64,000 bases of DNA from Fusicatenibacter saccharivorans. Its GTDB lineage: Bacteria > Bacillota > Clostridia > Lachnospirales > Lachnospiraceae. This document shows, piece by piece, positions 34,460 through 42,866 of this stretch. The position numbers and the translations under genes are program-made. The notes below the pieces were generated by a model. That model did no database searches. It was given only the letters and a program-made list of their open reading frames with translations, and had not been told where the DNA came from. Within the stretch, counting starts at the first letter, position 1. Each line of letters opens with the position of its first letter. The stretch lies in assembly GCF_015557635.1 (NCBI RefSeq), contig NZ_JADNOP010000010.1, forward strand, positions 62,001 through 126,000, given 5' to 3'.

Positions 34460-35316
34460 TAGAAAAATTTTTGTCTTCTGGAATGCAGGCCGATGTCTAT
34501 CGTGTTGTTAACTTCGACAAGAAAAAGCACATGGTGATCAAACATCTATATGGAGATTACTGCAGTAATAAAAAATTGTTTTACAGAAAAGTGAAACTTC
34601 TCAGTACGCATTCTGCTCCTCATGTACGTCTGATCTGGCCAAAGGAAGTAGGTGATTTTGATGAAAAAACCAACAGCTTTGTATATCTGATGGATGAAAT
34701 CAGCTGTGAGTATAATGCAATCGCTATGGTAATGAAAAATCCAGATCTTCTGACTATGGATCAGAAGATGGAAATCTGCAGACAGATGGCAGAGGTTTTT
34801 TCAAGCCTCGGGAACAATGGTTTTATTTATTCCGATGTTTCCGGTACAAATATCTGCTACGGTATCGCTCCTGACGGAAGAGTTGATGTGCGTGTTTTGG
34901 ACTGTGACAACATTTCATTGACTGGAGAGTCGCTGGGTCTCGCCGGAAGCGGTTTATTTCGAGCTCCTGAGGTAATGCTGGGGGCTTCACCGACAGAAAT
35001 GAGTGATGCATATGCACTTGCGGTAGCCGCATTTCGGATGCTTACGGGCTGTCATCCTCTTGATGGCGTTCGCACTCATGCACAGCCGTTCACTCCGGAG
35101 TTTGTAAAGGAGTCCTTCGGAAAAAATCCCGAATATATTTTTGCTGAGGCAACTGAAAATGCACCTCTGGATGAGTTTTACAGACAGCGTTTTGAGAAAC
35201 TTCCTGCGCAGCTCCAATTGTACTTTAATGTGATGTTCTCGAACAAATGCCTGCATGAACCGGAGAAACGTCCTACGGCTCAGATGCTGTTGACAATTTT
35301 ACAGAGATTTTGCTGA
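34405..35316 (+). CDS. Ser/Thr protein kinase of a TerY-P-like triad
   Basis: The 303-residue kinase has the lysine strand MVIKHLYG (Lys46) and a glycine-rich start near SSGMQADVYRV. In the catalytic loop YSDVSGTN replaces HRD...N (Asp144, Asn149), DCD near 166 replaces DFG, and APE is at 187-189. The same kind of altered loop is known in kinases of TerY-P triads. No membrane segment is present. It is followed by a vWA protein and a PP2C phosphatase, so it likely phosphorylates a component of this system. GAGGTGG precedes the ATG by about 7 bases. Confidence 0.85.
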   Translation: MPYFREGDCITVGNERIVVEKFLSSGMQADVYRVVNFDKKKHMVIKHLYGDYCSNKKLFYRKVKLLSTHSAPHVRLIWPKEVGDFDEKTNSFVYLMDEISCEYNAIAMVMKNPDLLTMDQKMEICRQMAEVFSSLGNNGFIYSDVSGTNICYGIAPDGRVDVRVLDCDNISLTGESLGLAGSGLFRAPEVMLGASPTEMSDAYALAVAAFRMLTGCHPLDGVRTHAQPFTPEFVKESFGKNPEYIFAEATENAPLDEFYRQRFEKLPAQLQLYFNVMFSNKCLHEPEKRPTAQMLLTILQRFC

Positions 35317-35362
35317 CAGGAAAACGGAAAAAAATAGAACCTGATGAAGGAGGAAAAATTAT

Positions 35363-36166
35363 ATGTATAAAAAAGGAAATGGAATGTATATCAAAGTAAA
35401 GGAGAACAAAGGAATGCGTACATGCGTACTGTTCCTGTTTCTTGACAAATCAGGCAGCGTAACCACGAAAGAAGGGAGTATTTATGATGCATTTACAAAT
35501 TTGATGGAAAAGCTTGCCAAACAGAATGAGACCGCATTGGATATGCAAATTAAGGTGGTTCTGCTCACTTTTGATAACAATGTGCATGTTTTCAATCCAA
35601 ATAATACACCTCTTCCGCCAGAACAGGTATTGGAGTTATTTGAGCGTAAAGATTACAAGTGTGGAGGGGGAACGAGTCTGGCTAATGTCTTTACGGAACT
35701 GGATCGGATTTTCAGCCGCGAGAAAAATGGATTTCTGACTCAGATGAAGCCTGGTGATCTTTATCCGATGGTTCTTTATGTGAGCGATTATGTGCCGACA
35801 GATACGAAAGAAGATTATGAAAAGGCAAAAAATAAACTTCTGTCCAACCGTTTTTATGAAAAAACGAGACGACTTTGTATTTATCTTGGATCAGAAAACC
35901 GTCGCGCTGATGCCGCAGAGCTTGTCGGCAGTGAGGATAATGTAGTGGTTCTTGAAAGCGATGTAGACACATTATTAACTCCAGTGCTTATCGGTTCTAC
36001 ATTGTTAAGTACAGACTCAACACATACAAATACACAGAATGAAACAAACAGCCCGGTTGAGCTGGCAGAACAGCAGAAAAAACGTGCTATTGAGGGAGCA
36101 CAGAGCGCACAGAACCAGAAAGATGAGCAGCTTCACGAGGAGCTGAAGAAATTGCTCGGATTTTGA
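35363..36166 (+). CDS. TerY-like von Willebrand factor A domain protein
   Basis: The 267-residue protein has a vWA fold with the MIDAS metal site DKSGSV (Asp28, Ser30, Ser32), threonine in GGGTSLANVF and aspartate in YVSDYVPTD. The last 50 residues are polar with Gln/Glu-rich helices. TerY-type vWA proteins act as metal-dependent adaptors, in phospho-signalling triads with a kinase and PP2C. AAGGAGG stands 8 bases before the ATG. An internal ATG eight codons later is a less likely start. Confidence 0.85.
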   Translation: MYKKGNGMYIKVKENKGMRTCVLFLFLDKSGSVTTKEGSIYDAFTNLMEKLAKQNETALDMQIKVVLLTFDNNVHVFNPNNTPLPPEQVLELFERKDYKCGGGTSLANVFTELDRIFSREKNGFLTQMKPGDLYPMVLYVSDYVPTDTKEDYEKAKNKLLSNRFYEKTRRLCIYLGSENRRADAAELVGSEDNVVVLESDVDTLLTPVLIGSTLLSTDSTHTNTQNETNSPVELAEQQKKRAIEGAQSAQNQKDEQLHEELKKLLGF

Positions 36167-36188
36167 TAAGAAGGCAACAGGAAAGAAA

Positions 36189-36228
36189 GCTCCAGCTTTT
36201 AATGTAAGGGGTAAGCAGAAGCTGGAGC
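36189..36228 (+). other. intercistronic hairpin between vWA and PP2C genes
   Basis: A perfect 10-bp stem (36189-36198 with 36219-36228) with a 20-base loop lies in the 94-base gap. No T-run follows, so it may adjust mRNA processing or expression ratio within the operon. Confidence 0.5.
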
Positions 36229-36260
36229 ATATAACAGAAAAGCAAAGGATGTGATGTATT

Positions 36261-37250
36261 ATGGTAGTTCTGAACATCAGCAAAAGAGGACGCACCCATG
36301 AGAAAACAGGAAAACCATGCCAGGATCGTTCCATGATAAAAAAAATCGATGAGAACACATGGATTCTGACGTTAGCAGATGGTCATGGAGGCTCTCCATA
36401 TATGCGTTCTGGTTTCGGAGCCAAAATTGCATGCAGAACAGCACAAAAAATTATGGCAGATGAAACAATTCCGGTGAAAGAATATCCGAAAAAGATCAAA
36501 GAGGTTTTTGATGCCTACACAGAGAAGCATCTTCATCTCCATCCCCTCACCGATGAGGAAAAGAAAAAACTTGGTTCCAGACCTGAAACGTATGCCTATG
36601 GTACGACATTACTGGCAGTAAAGATTTCACCAAAAGGTACATATCGTGTTCAGCTTGGTGACGGAAAACTGTCGGTGCTTGATACATTTGGAGCTCCGTT
36701 TAATGAATTGCCTGCGGATCCAAACTGTTATGGAAATATCACATCATCGCTGGTACAGCCTGATGCAGTGCAGCGATTCCGAATCAGCTATCAGGAGGAT
36801 TCCGCATCCGCTGTAGTTCTAAACAGTGATGGATACGAGCCGGAAGGAGGATTTCCGTGGAAACTGTTAGACAACGCTATAGAAAACTGGAAAACATATC
36901 AGGAAAGTGATCTGAAAAAGGAAATGGTTTCGGAAGATCACCGCGGCGATGATCAGACAATTGTCCTCTTTCTGAATGAAAATGCTTTTACGGAAAAGTA
37001 TAAAAGAGAGGTAAGAGAGCAGGCCGCTGAAGAAGCAGAGAAAGTTCATAAGTTCCACAAGCAGGAAAAACTTCTTGAGGAAAAACGTGAATTAGAGGCT
37101 TTCCTGACGGCAGGGCTCAGAAAATACAGAGAAATGGAAAATGATGCAGAAGCAGCAGGATTTCGTGAAAAAAGTCTCAAACCGAGATATCAGGCTTACA
37201 ATGCCGTCTGCGTAGAGCTGGAATGTCTTCTTAACGAAATGGCAGAATAA
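36261..37250 (+). CDS. PP2C-family protein phosphatase
   Basis: The 329-residue protein has the PP2C metal-site motifs CQDRS (Asp22) and LADGHGG (Asp40, Gly41), then YGTTLLAV, VQLGDGKLSV, LNSDGYE and RGDDQTIVLF. The C-terminal 90 residues are a charged coiled coil. It should remove phosphate added by the kinase two genes upstream. The third member of the triad is thus present with all metal ligands intact. Confidence 0.9.
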   Translation: MVVLNISKRGRTHEKTGKPCQDRSMIKKIDENTWILTLADGHGGSPYMRSGFGAKIACRTAQKIMADETIPVKEYPKKIKEVFDAYTEKHLHLHPLTDEEKKKLGSRPETYAYGTTLLAVKISPKGTYRVQLGDGKLSVLDTFGAPFNELPADPNCYGNITSSLVQPDAVQRFRISYQEDSASAVVLNSDGYEPEGGFPWKLLDNAIENWKTYQESDLKKEMVSEDHRGDDQTIVLFLNENAFTEKYKREVREQAAEEAEKVHKFHKQEKLLEEKRELEAFLTAGLRKYREMENDAEAAGFREKSLKPRYQAYNAVCVELECLLNEMAE

Positions 37251-37288
37251 ATCTGTGTTGTACAGAATGGCAGAAAGGGGGTGGAAAG

Positions 37289-38254
37289 ATGCCGCTTTTA
37301 TATGATGAAGTAGAGATTGATGAGTGGACAGAAACCATGCTGCTGACAGAGAGATTCACACCGCCGCGCAATGGGCGGATGCTTCGATTCAGACTGTCTG
37401 ATGGCAGCCGCAGAAAACTGCTTTACACTTGCATAGACGGCAACTATGCAGGACCGTTTTCCGCTGAGAATGGCGCAGTGACCGTTGAAAATGGGATTGG
37501 AATTCTGGAAGCGCTCCGGGCAGGCTGTCACGCTGCACAGGTGATAGCAGTTGATGTAGAAGAATTTCTTCTTGATCCACTGGAGATTCCGGTGAGTCCT
37601 GTTATTGTTACACTCTCAGATGGAGAGCAGGCTGCTGTCCGTATTTATGGTGAAGCAGAGATTTCCATTCGTGTGCGTGACAGTGACCTTTTGATGGAAG
37701 AAGAAGTAAAACGTGGAAAAGTTACAGCGCCGGAAAGACGTGCCGAGAGGATTATAAAGAAGTGTCTGAAACGGGAGATCTCTCGTAAGATGCCGCAGAT
37801 TATTACAACCGGTCATGTACTCGAAGGTATTGCCGAACTGGATGAGGAAGCTGATTCCATTGGTCAGACAGCGGCCAGCCATGCAGAGCAGATGCTTCCC
37901 TGGCTTGAAGTAGTATCCTGCGAAGTGACCTTGGAGGTACTGGATCTGGATGAGAGCATACTGGAAAAAGAAAACTACAGATGGAGGCAGAAAGAAGCGG
38001 AATCAGCAGAACAAAGGGCTATGCAGATGCGCCTTGTGGAAAAAGCAGGCGATGCCTTGATTGCTGCCTATGGTCAGTCAGCCATCCCGCCGGAGATGCT
38101 TCAGATTGTGGCAGTCTACGCACAGAATCAGCCCATGGTCAGTGCGGATGAACTGACAGCGCTCTGCGGCAAGCTGAAAGCACTGTCAGAAAAATATACG
38201 CCGGAACTTTTACTGAAAAATGTGAAGGCTCTTACAGGAGGAGTTACCAGATGA
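37289..38254 (+). CDS. SPFH/band-7-like protein (tentative)
   Basis: The 321-residue protein has no membrane segment. The middle part resembles an SPFH domain: DGEQAAVRIYGEAEISIRV, a charged helix, then LPWLEVVSCEVTLEVLDL and a following helical heptad stretch (WRQKEAESAEQRAMQM). Such domains form oligomeric rings or scaffolds. The assignment is weak and rests on pattern alone. GGGGGTGG precedes the ATG. The stop overlaps the next start (ATGA), so it is tightly coupled to the ATPase. Confidence 0.55.
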   Translation: MPLLYDEVEIDEWTETMLLTERFTPPRNGRMLRFRLSDGSRRKLLYTCIDGNYAGPFSAENGAVTVENGIGILEALRAGCHAAQVIAVDVEEFLLDPLEIPVSPVIVTLSDGEQAAVRIYGEAEISIRVRDSDLLMEEEVKRGKVTAPERRAERIIKKCLKREISRKMPQIITTGHVLEGIAELDEEADSIGQTAASHAEQMLPWLEVVSCEVTLEVLDLDESILEKENYRWRQKEAESAEQRAMQMRLVEKAGDALIAAYGQSAIPPEMLQIVAVYAQNQPMVSADELTALCGKLKALSEKYTPELLLKNVKALTGGVTR

Positions 38255-40686
38255 AGGCCTACATAGAACTTACAAGCGTTCCGATTGCAAGAGAAAACAC
38301 ACCGCTTCTGGCTCCGGCCGCAGAGCTGGCAGAGCGGCTTGCACAGGGAGGAGAGGCAGTGGAATTACGCCTCCAGAAAGAAGCAGATGCGATTCACTGC
38401 TACATGGGTGTCTCTTCCCTTAGTTGTGCAAAAACTCTCGTTTTGCTGTTGAAGCAGCTACGCTGCGGCTTTCACTCAGCGGAGCCGCTTTCGGAAATGA
38501 GCACCGAAACACTGCTGTTGCGCGGTGCGTCAGAAACATATCACATCATTCCGGGACAGAATCGGGGAAGTACGCTTTTGATGCGGGAAATTGTTCCAGA
38601 CGCAGGACGCAGCAAAAGCTTGTATTATACGCTTGGCCAGATGCCTGAGGGATACGGATATTCGGTGCTGATTCGAAAGTCTCCGCAGCTGGACATGCGC
38701 ACATCTACCCTGCTGAAAAATATGGCAGAACAGAATCAGAATGCCGACATGCAGCTTTATGAGAAGCTGTTTCATGCAGATACGCGGTATCAGTGTGTCA
38801 TGGCGGTTTTTGGACAGAATCCGGAAGAGCGAAAGCAGCTCGAGATGGAGCTGATGCATGCGTTTGCTGGGATGAAGACATATAACATTCCGAAGACTAA
38901 GATTTGTGTAGATACCGAAACGGTATGGAAAGCAGCAGAACAGACTGCCCAGCAGGTTATGCCAAGAAGCAGCACGGCAGCTTTTCTGTTTCTGGCGGAG
39001 GAGATTCAGACATTAACCTGTCTGGAAGGAGTGTCACAGAAAAATGGAATTCGGCGAAATCATGACACACTGTTTTCAGAGCAGGAAAATAAGAGTATCT
39101 GGTCTAAAGATACCTCTCTGCTGCTGGGGAAAAATGAGATGGGAGAGGAGCAGAGAATCCCATTCCGAGAATTAAAAAAGCACATGTTTGTTGCAGGAGC
39201 TCCCGGTTCCGGCAAAGGAAATTTCATTTTTTCGATCGCCAATCAGCTTCACCGGCAGAAGATTCCGGTGCTGCTGCTGGAATCGGCAAAGGAAGAGCAG
39301 CATTACCTCAGAAAGACGATGCAGAATTTACGGGTCTGGAGGCCGCAGAGCGGTAACTTTGTCCTGAATCCGTTTGCCCTCCCGCCCAATGTTACACTGG
39401 AACAATACCGTGCCTCTCTGAAAGAGATCCTGCAGACCTGCGTTAAGGGAGACGGCCCGCTGGAAGAACTGTATCAGACGACGCTGACCAGATGTTTTGC
39501 AAAGTATGGATATACGCAGGCCAGTATGATGTACAGTCCGGGCACGATCCCATTTGGTCTTCATGAGTTTATGCTCGAGTTCAACCGTCTTCTGGATCAG
39601 AACGGATACAGCGGAAAAACGATGGCCGATATAAAATCAGCAGGCCGTACACGCATGCACGCACTTCTTGATGCAAACCCGGATGTTTATGATACAGCAG
39701 TGCAGCCGATCCCCATCACAGAATTGCTGAATGGAGAAAATCTTCTGCAGCTGAATTGTCTTACAACGATCGAGGCGAAGCAGATGTTTGCGACTATGAT
39801 TCTCATTTCACTGGCAGCATACCTTCGGATCAATGCAAAACACAGCAGCAGACTTCAGTTGGTGATCATTTTAGATGAGGCCCACAATCTTCTTCGGGGA
39901 GCAGAAAAAAGTGACGGCGAAGGGGTGTATTCTTTTGCAGAAAACTTTCAGAATCTTCTTCTTGAAATGCGCTCGATTGGGGTTGGATTTATGATTGCTG
40001 ATCAGACGGCAGACAACGTTCCGACGACAATACCGGATATTTGTGGGACAAAAGTTTTCCTTGGACCTTCCAGATTTTCCGGAATCGAGCGTTATGCGGC
40101 ACTTTTCCGGGCAGATGAAACGACATTGGAACATCTGTATCTTCTGGGACCGGGAGAAGGTGTTTATACGACATATGGAATGTCAGTCGGAGCGCATTTT
40201 TCTACGCCCAATATTATAGACCGTTATCAGATGGAAGAGGGATATCCTGCAGAGAATTCTTTTGTGGAAAGGAATGCCCGTACACTTTTTGAAACCTATC
40301 TGGAATGCCGGACCTGTGCTTCCCGCGGACATTGTACCCTGGAACAGAAACAGCAGGCCCGTCAGACTGCGATCAGTGTGGATGCGGAGTGCCGCGGTCT
40401 GTTCTGGAATGCAGTCCGTGCGTCAGAACGTGCAGCGGCAGAAGAGAAAACGGGGGACGAAAAAAGTCAGAGAGAGAGCAGGATGGCAAAGGAACAGCTG
40501 CGGAAAGTTCTGGATTATATGGCTGTGAAAATTGCAAAAGCCGACAATACCGACTGCTGTATCACGCAGCTGATCCGGCAGCTGAATCGGGAGTCAGCAT
40601 CGTCACATCTGGTGCGGGAAATTTATGTAGAGGCACTGCGGAAACTGGCAGAAAGCAAAAAGAAAACAGGAGGATCAAAAGCATGA
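38251..40686 (+). CDS. HerA/FtsK-type ATPase
   Basis: The 811-residue protein has an unknown N-terminal region of about 290 residues and then a RecA-like motor. Walker A is VAGAPGSGKGN near residue 316, Walker B is VIILDEAHNLL near 536, a sensor region follows (MIADQTADNVP) and a CRTCASRGHC cysteine set sits near 685. This is the HerA/TraG/VirB4-like pattern seen in DNA pumps and conflict systems. It is likely a hexameric motor that handles DNA or moves a protein. It overlaps both its neighbours by ATGA, including the downstream toxin gene. Confidence 0.85.
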   Translation: MKAYIELTSVPIARENTPLLAPAAELAERLAQGGEAVELRLQKEADAIHCYMGVSSLSCAKTLVLLLKQLRCGFHSAEPLSEMSTETLLLRGASETYHIIPGQNRGSTLLMREIVPDAGRSKSLYYTLGQMPEGYGYSVLIRKSPQLDMRTSTLLKNMAEQNQNADMQLYEKLFHADTRYQCVMAVFGQNPEERKQLEMELMHAFAGMKTYNIPKTKICVDTETVWKAAEQTAQQVMPRSSTAAFLFLAEEIQTLTCLEGVSQKNGIRRNHDTLFSEQENKSIWSKDTSLLLGKNEMGEEQRIPFRELKKHMFVAGAPGSGKGNFIFSIANQLHRQKIPVLLLESAKEEQHYLRKTMQNLRVWRPQSGNFVLNPFALPPNVTLEQYRASLKEILQTCVKGDGPLEELYQTTLTRCFAKYGYTQASMMYSPGTIPFGLHEFMLEFNRLLDQNGYSGKTMADIKSAGRTRMHALLDANPDVYDTAVQPIPITELLNGENLLQLNCLTTIEAKQMFATMILISLAAYLRINAKHSSRLQLVIILDEAHNLLRGAEKSDGEGVYSFAENFQNLLLEMRSIGVGFMIADQTADNVPTTIPDICGTKVFLGPSRFSGIERYAALFRADETTLEHLYLLGPGEGVYTTYGMSVGAHFSTPNIIDRYQMEEGYPAENSFVERNARTLFETYLECRTCASRGHCTLEQKQQARQTAISVDAECRGLFWNAVRASERAAAEEKTGDEKSQRESRMAKEQLRKVLDYMAVKIAKADNTDCCITQLIRQLNRESASSHLVREIYVEALRKLAESKKKTGGSKA

Positions 40687-41489
40687 GTGCAGATATGAGT
40701 GATATGGAATATGACGCGGATGATATGACCGAGGATATCCAGGATGACAGTTTCGATCTGGATGAGGATATTTGGGATGACAATGCTGATTTGGCAGAGG
40801 ATGATCGCATGGATTTGAGTGCAAACGATTCGGAGTGGGATCTGGAAGAACCGGATCTGGAGGAATTGCGGGATCCCACAATCGGAGAAGCAGACCTTGC
40901 CGTGGTACGGGAAATGGAGGAAAGCGGAGAGTTCGACGAGGTACTTCCCAGTGATCTTGGCAGTGTCAGGACAGGCGGAAGCAACAGCCGGACGGCAGAG
41001 ATTCATATCGATATGCCGTTAAATTCATCAGCCAGTTATTCCGCAGAGGAGTTTCTGGAGCAGACACAGATGCAGGAAGATGGACTCAACATGCTTACAG
41101 TAGAAGAGCTCTTAAAAAATCATGAAACTTATTTGGAAAATGGAAGAGATCCGGCAGGAAGCCGTGCGCAGGCAGACTTTCGCGATAGACTGGAAACTGC
41201 CCTGGTTGAGGATAAAATGGAGGAGGGATACAGCCTGGAAGAAGCGGAACTTGCAACAGAAGAAGAACTGCGGGGCGGTGCGGCGCTGCATAACCCCGAT
41301 CAGATTGCAGGCGGCAACTCACAGGAGATCCATGCATTCGCGGCTGGTTCAGCCAACTGCGCTCTTGGCTCTATCTGGAGGCATGGCCGAGCGGATGAAT
41401 TATATCGTCAGGTAAATGAGTTGGCAGAAGAGATGACCGAGGAGGAAAAGCAGAGGACATATCTGGATGTGCGGCTGGATGTTTTGTGA
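40683..41489 (+). CDS. acidic protein with C-terminal Ntox15-like (HxxD) nuclease toxin domain
   Basis: The 268-residue protein has about 90 N-terminal residues that are extremely rich in Asp and Glu. Its C-terminal part (about 135-268) follows the Ntox15 pattern: TVEELLKNHETYLENGR, then ALHNPDQIAGG with His203 and Asp206 as the HxxD pair, a SANCALGSIWRHGR segment and a closing strand TYLDVRLDVL. Ntox15 domains are found in polymorphic toxins and in the Tde DNase effectors of type VI secretion. AGGAGG stands before the ATG, which overlaps the ATPase stop. No immunity gene is recognisable next to it. The acidic part might mask the nuclease or act as a chaperone-binding region. Confidence 0.7.
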   Translation: MSADMSDMEYDADDMTEDIQDDSFDLDEDIWDDNADLAEDDRMDLSANDSEWDLEEPDLEELRDPTIGEADLAVVREMEESGEFDEVLPSDLGSVRTGGSNSRTAEIHIDMPLNSSASYSAEEFLEQTQMQEDGLNMLTVEELLKNHETYLENGRDPAGSRAQADFRDRLETALVEDKMEEGYSLEEAELATEEELRGGAALHNPDQIAGGNSQEIHAFAAGSANCALGSIWRHGRADELYRQVNELAEEMTEEEKQRTYLDVRLDVL

Positions 41490-41578
41490 TAATAAGACCA
41501 ATGGAAAAGACCGTTTGGAGCACAAGGCATCGGGACATTAATTGAGTAAAATTAAAAGTAAAAAAGATGCAAATCCGG

Positions 41579-41607
41579 TTGACAACCCCAGCGACATTTG
41601 ATAGTAT
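41579..41607 (+). promoter_or_regulatory. promoter of the manganese riboswitch transcript
   Basis: TTGACA (41579-41584), 17 bases and TAGTAT (41602-41607). The preceding 90 bases after the toxin gene show no gene or terminator. Confidence 0.7.
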
Positions 41608-41623
41608 TTATCAAGTAATGTAA

Positions 41624-41723
41624 TATTCCATGAGGGAGTAGTTAGCACGAATGTGTGATTTGTCAACATTCTGATTATAAAAAAAGAGTATAATCTGGCA
41701 AATCTTAAATAATGAGACTCATG
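41624..41723 (+). promoter_or_regulatory. yybP-ykoY-type (manganese) riboswitch
   Basis: GGGAGTAG follows the 5' arm of P1 (CATGAG 41629-41634, pairing with CTCATG 41718-41723). GTCAACA, a small hairpin (GATTATA with TATAATC) and GGCAA complete the conserved order. The CATG of the P1 3' arm is also the base of the following terminator, so the two structures exclude each other. The genes behind it (CaCA exchanger and UPF0016) are typical members of this regulon. The 3' loop differs somewhat from the usual GCAAGAC, so confidence is not full. Confidence 0.7.
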
Positions 41724-41784
41724 TATATCAATGAACAGCCTGCAAAAAAGCTGGCCGTTTATTGATATACATGGGTCTTTTTTT
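41715..41784 (+). terminator. attenuator terminator of the manganese riboswitch
   Basis: A long stem pairs CATGTATATCAAT (about 41720-41732) with ATTGATATACATG (41761-41773), extended by GAAC/GTTT and AGAC/GTCT, and runs into seven T residues. Formation of riboswitch P1 would prevent it. Confidence 0.88.
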
Positions 41785-41852
41785 ACGCGGGTAATGAGTA
41801 GGAACCCCCGCTTCTGCTAATGATACGATTATGGAAAACAAAGGAGGAAAAC

Positions 41853-42854
41853 ATGGAAAATTTCATCAACAACGCCCCGTTTGCTCTTGTGCTTGTCTGT
41901 CTCGTTATCGGTTTTGTCCTGCTGATCAAAGGTGCGGACTTTTTCGTAGAAGGAAGCTCAAGCGCAGCAAAGAGACTGCACGTTCCGTCGATCATCATCG
42001 GACTGACCATTGTTGCCATGGGAACATCACTTCCGGAGACCGCGGTCAGTGTATCGGCTTCACTTACCGGCAACAACGAGCTCGCAGTCAGTAATGTCAT
42101 CGGTTCCAATATCTTTAACCTGATGGTTGTCATCGGTGTCTGTGCCGTACTGACCACCATAGAAGTTGCAAAGGAAACCATCAAAAGAGACATCCCGCTG
42201 TCCCTGATTTGCGCCGGACTTTTAATGGTTTTAGGAATCAGCGGACTCGGCGATAAATCCGGTATGATGCTCGGTCACCTGGACGGTGTGATCTTAATTG
42301 GATTCTTTGCAGGTTACATTGTCTACATGGTTCAGATTGCCTTAAAGGCAAACCGCGAAGGAAAAAAAGTCGAAATTGAAGGCGGTTCCGACGAGGATAT
42401 CAAGCTGCTTTCCGTTCCGAAGAGTATCGTGTTCATCGTCGGTGGAGCAGTCGCCATTGCAGTCGGCGGAGATGTGACCGTAGATGCCGCAGCGAGAATC
42501 GCGGGCGATCTCGGAATGAGCCAGACTCTGATCGGACTGACCATTGTTTCCATCGGAACTTCCCTTCCGGAACTCGTAACTTCTATCGTTGCTGCGAGAA
42601 AGAATGAAGTTGATATGGCACTTGGCAACGCGATCGGTTCTAATATCTTCAACATTCTTATGGTACTTGGCATTGCATCCGCAATCAGCCCGATGGCCAT
42701 CATTACGGAAAATATAATTGATTTGTGTGTATTGATCGTATTCACGGTATGTGTATGGATTTTTGCAGGAACCAAAAAGAAAATCGGAAGAGTCGAAGGT
42801 TTCTGTATGGTCGCATTTTATGCCGCATATGCCATTTATATCATTATAAGATAA
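41853..42854 (+). CDS. calcium/sodium antiporter (CaCA, YrbG-like)
   Basis: The 333-residue protein has about ten membrane helices and the two inverted alpha repeats of cation/Ca2+ exchangers: TIVAMGTSLPETAVS with NVIGSNIFNLMVV, and TIVSIGTSLPELVTS with NAIGSNIFNILMV. It exchanges Ca2+, and possibly Mn2+, for Na+ or H+ at the cytoplasmic membrane. ATG 41853 has AAGGAGG upstream; an ATG at 41820 is inside the leader. It is the first gene behind the manganese riboswitch, so Mn2+ export is a reasonable inference. Confidence 0.92.
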   Translation: MENFINNAPFALVLVCLVIGFVLLIKGADFFVEGSSSAAKRLHVPSIIIGLTIVAMGTSLPETAVSVSASLTGNNELAVSNVIGSNIFNLMVVIGVCAVLTTIEVAKETIKRDIPLSLICAGLLMVLGISGLGDKSGMMLGHLDGVILIGFFAGYIVYMVQIALKANREGKKVEIEGGSDEDIKLLSVPKSIVFIVGGAVAIAVGGDVTVDAAARIAGDLGMSQTLIGLTIVSIGTSLPELVTSIVAARKNEVDMALGNAIGSNIFNILMVLGIASAISPMAIITENIIDLCVLIVFTVCVWIFAGTKKKIGRVEGFCMVAFYAAYAIYIIIR

Positions 42855-42866
42855 GGGGAATGGAAA

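Noticed and set aside
41786-41820. Second IS200/IS605-like end (ACCCCCGCTTCTGC) before the CaCA gene
   Set aside because: Only eleven bases match the stretch at 27907, and a simple GCGGG/CCCGC hairpin explains the sequence.
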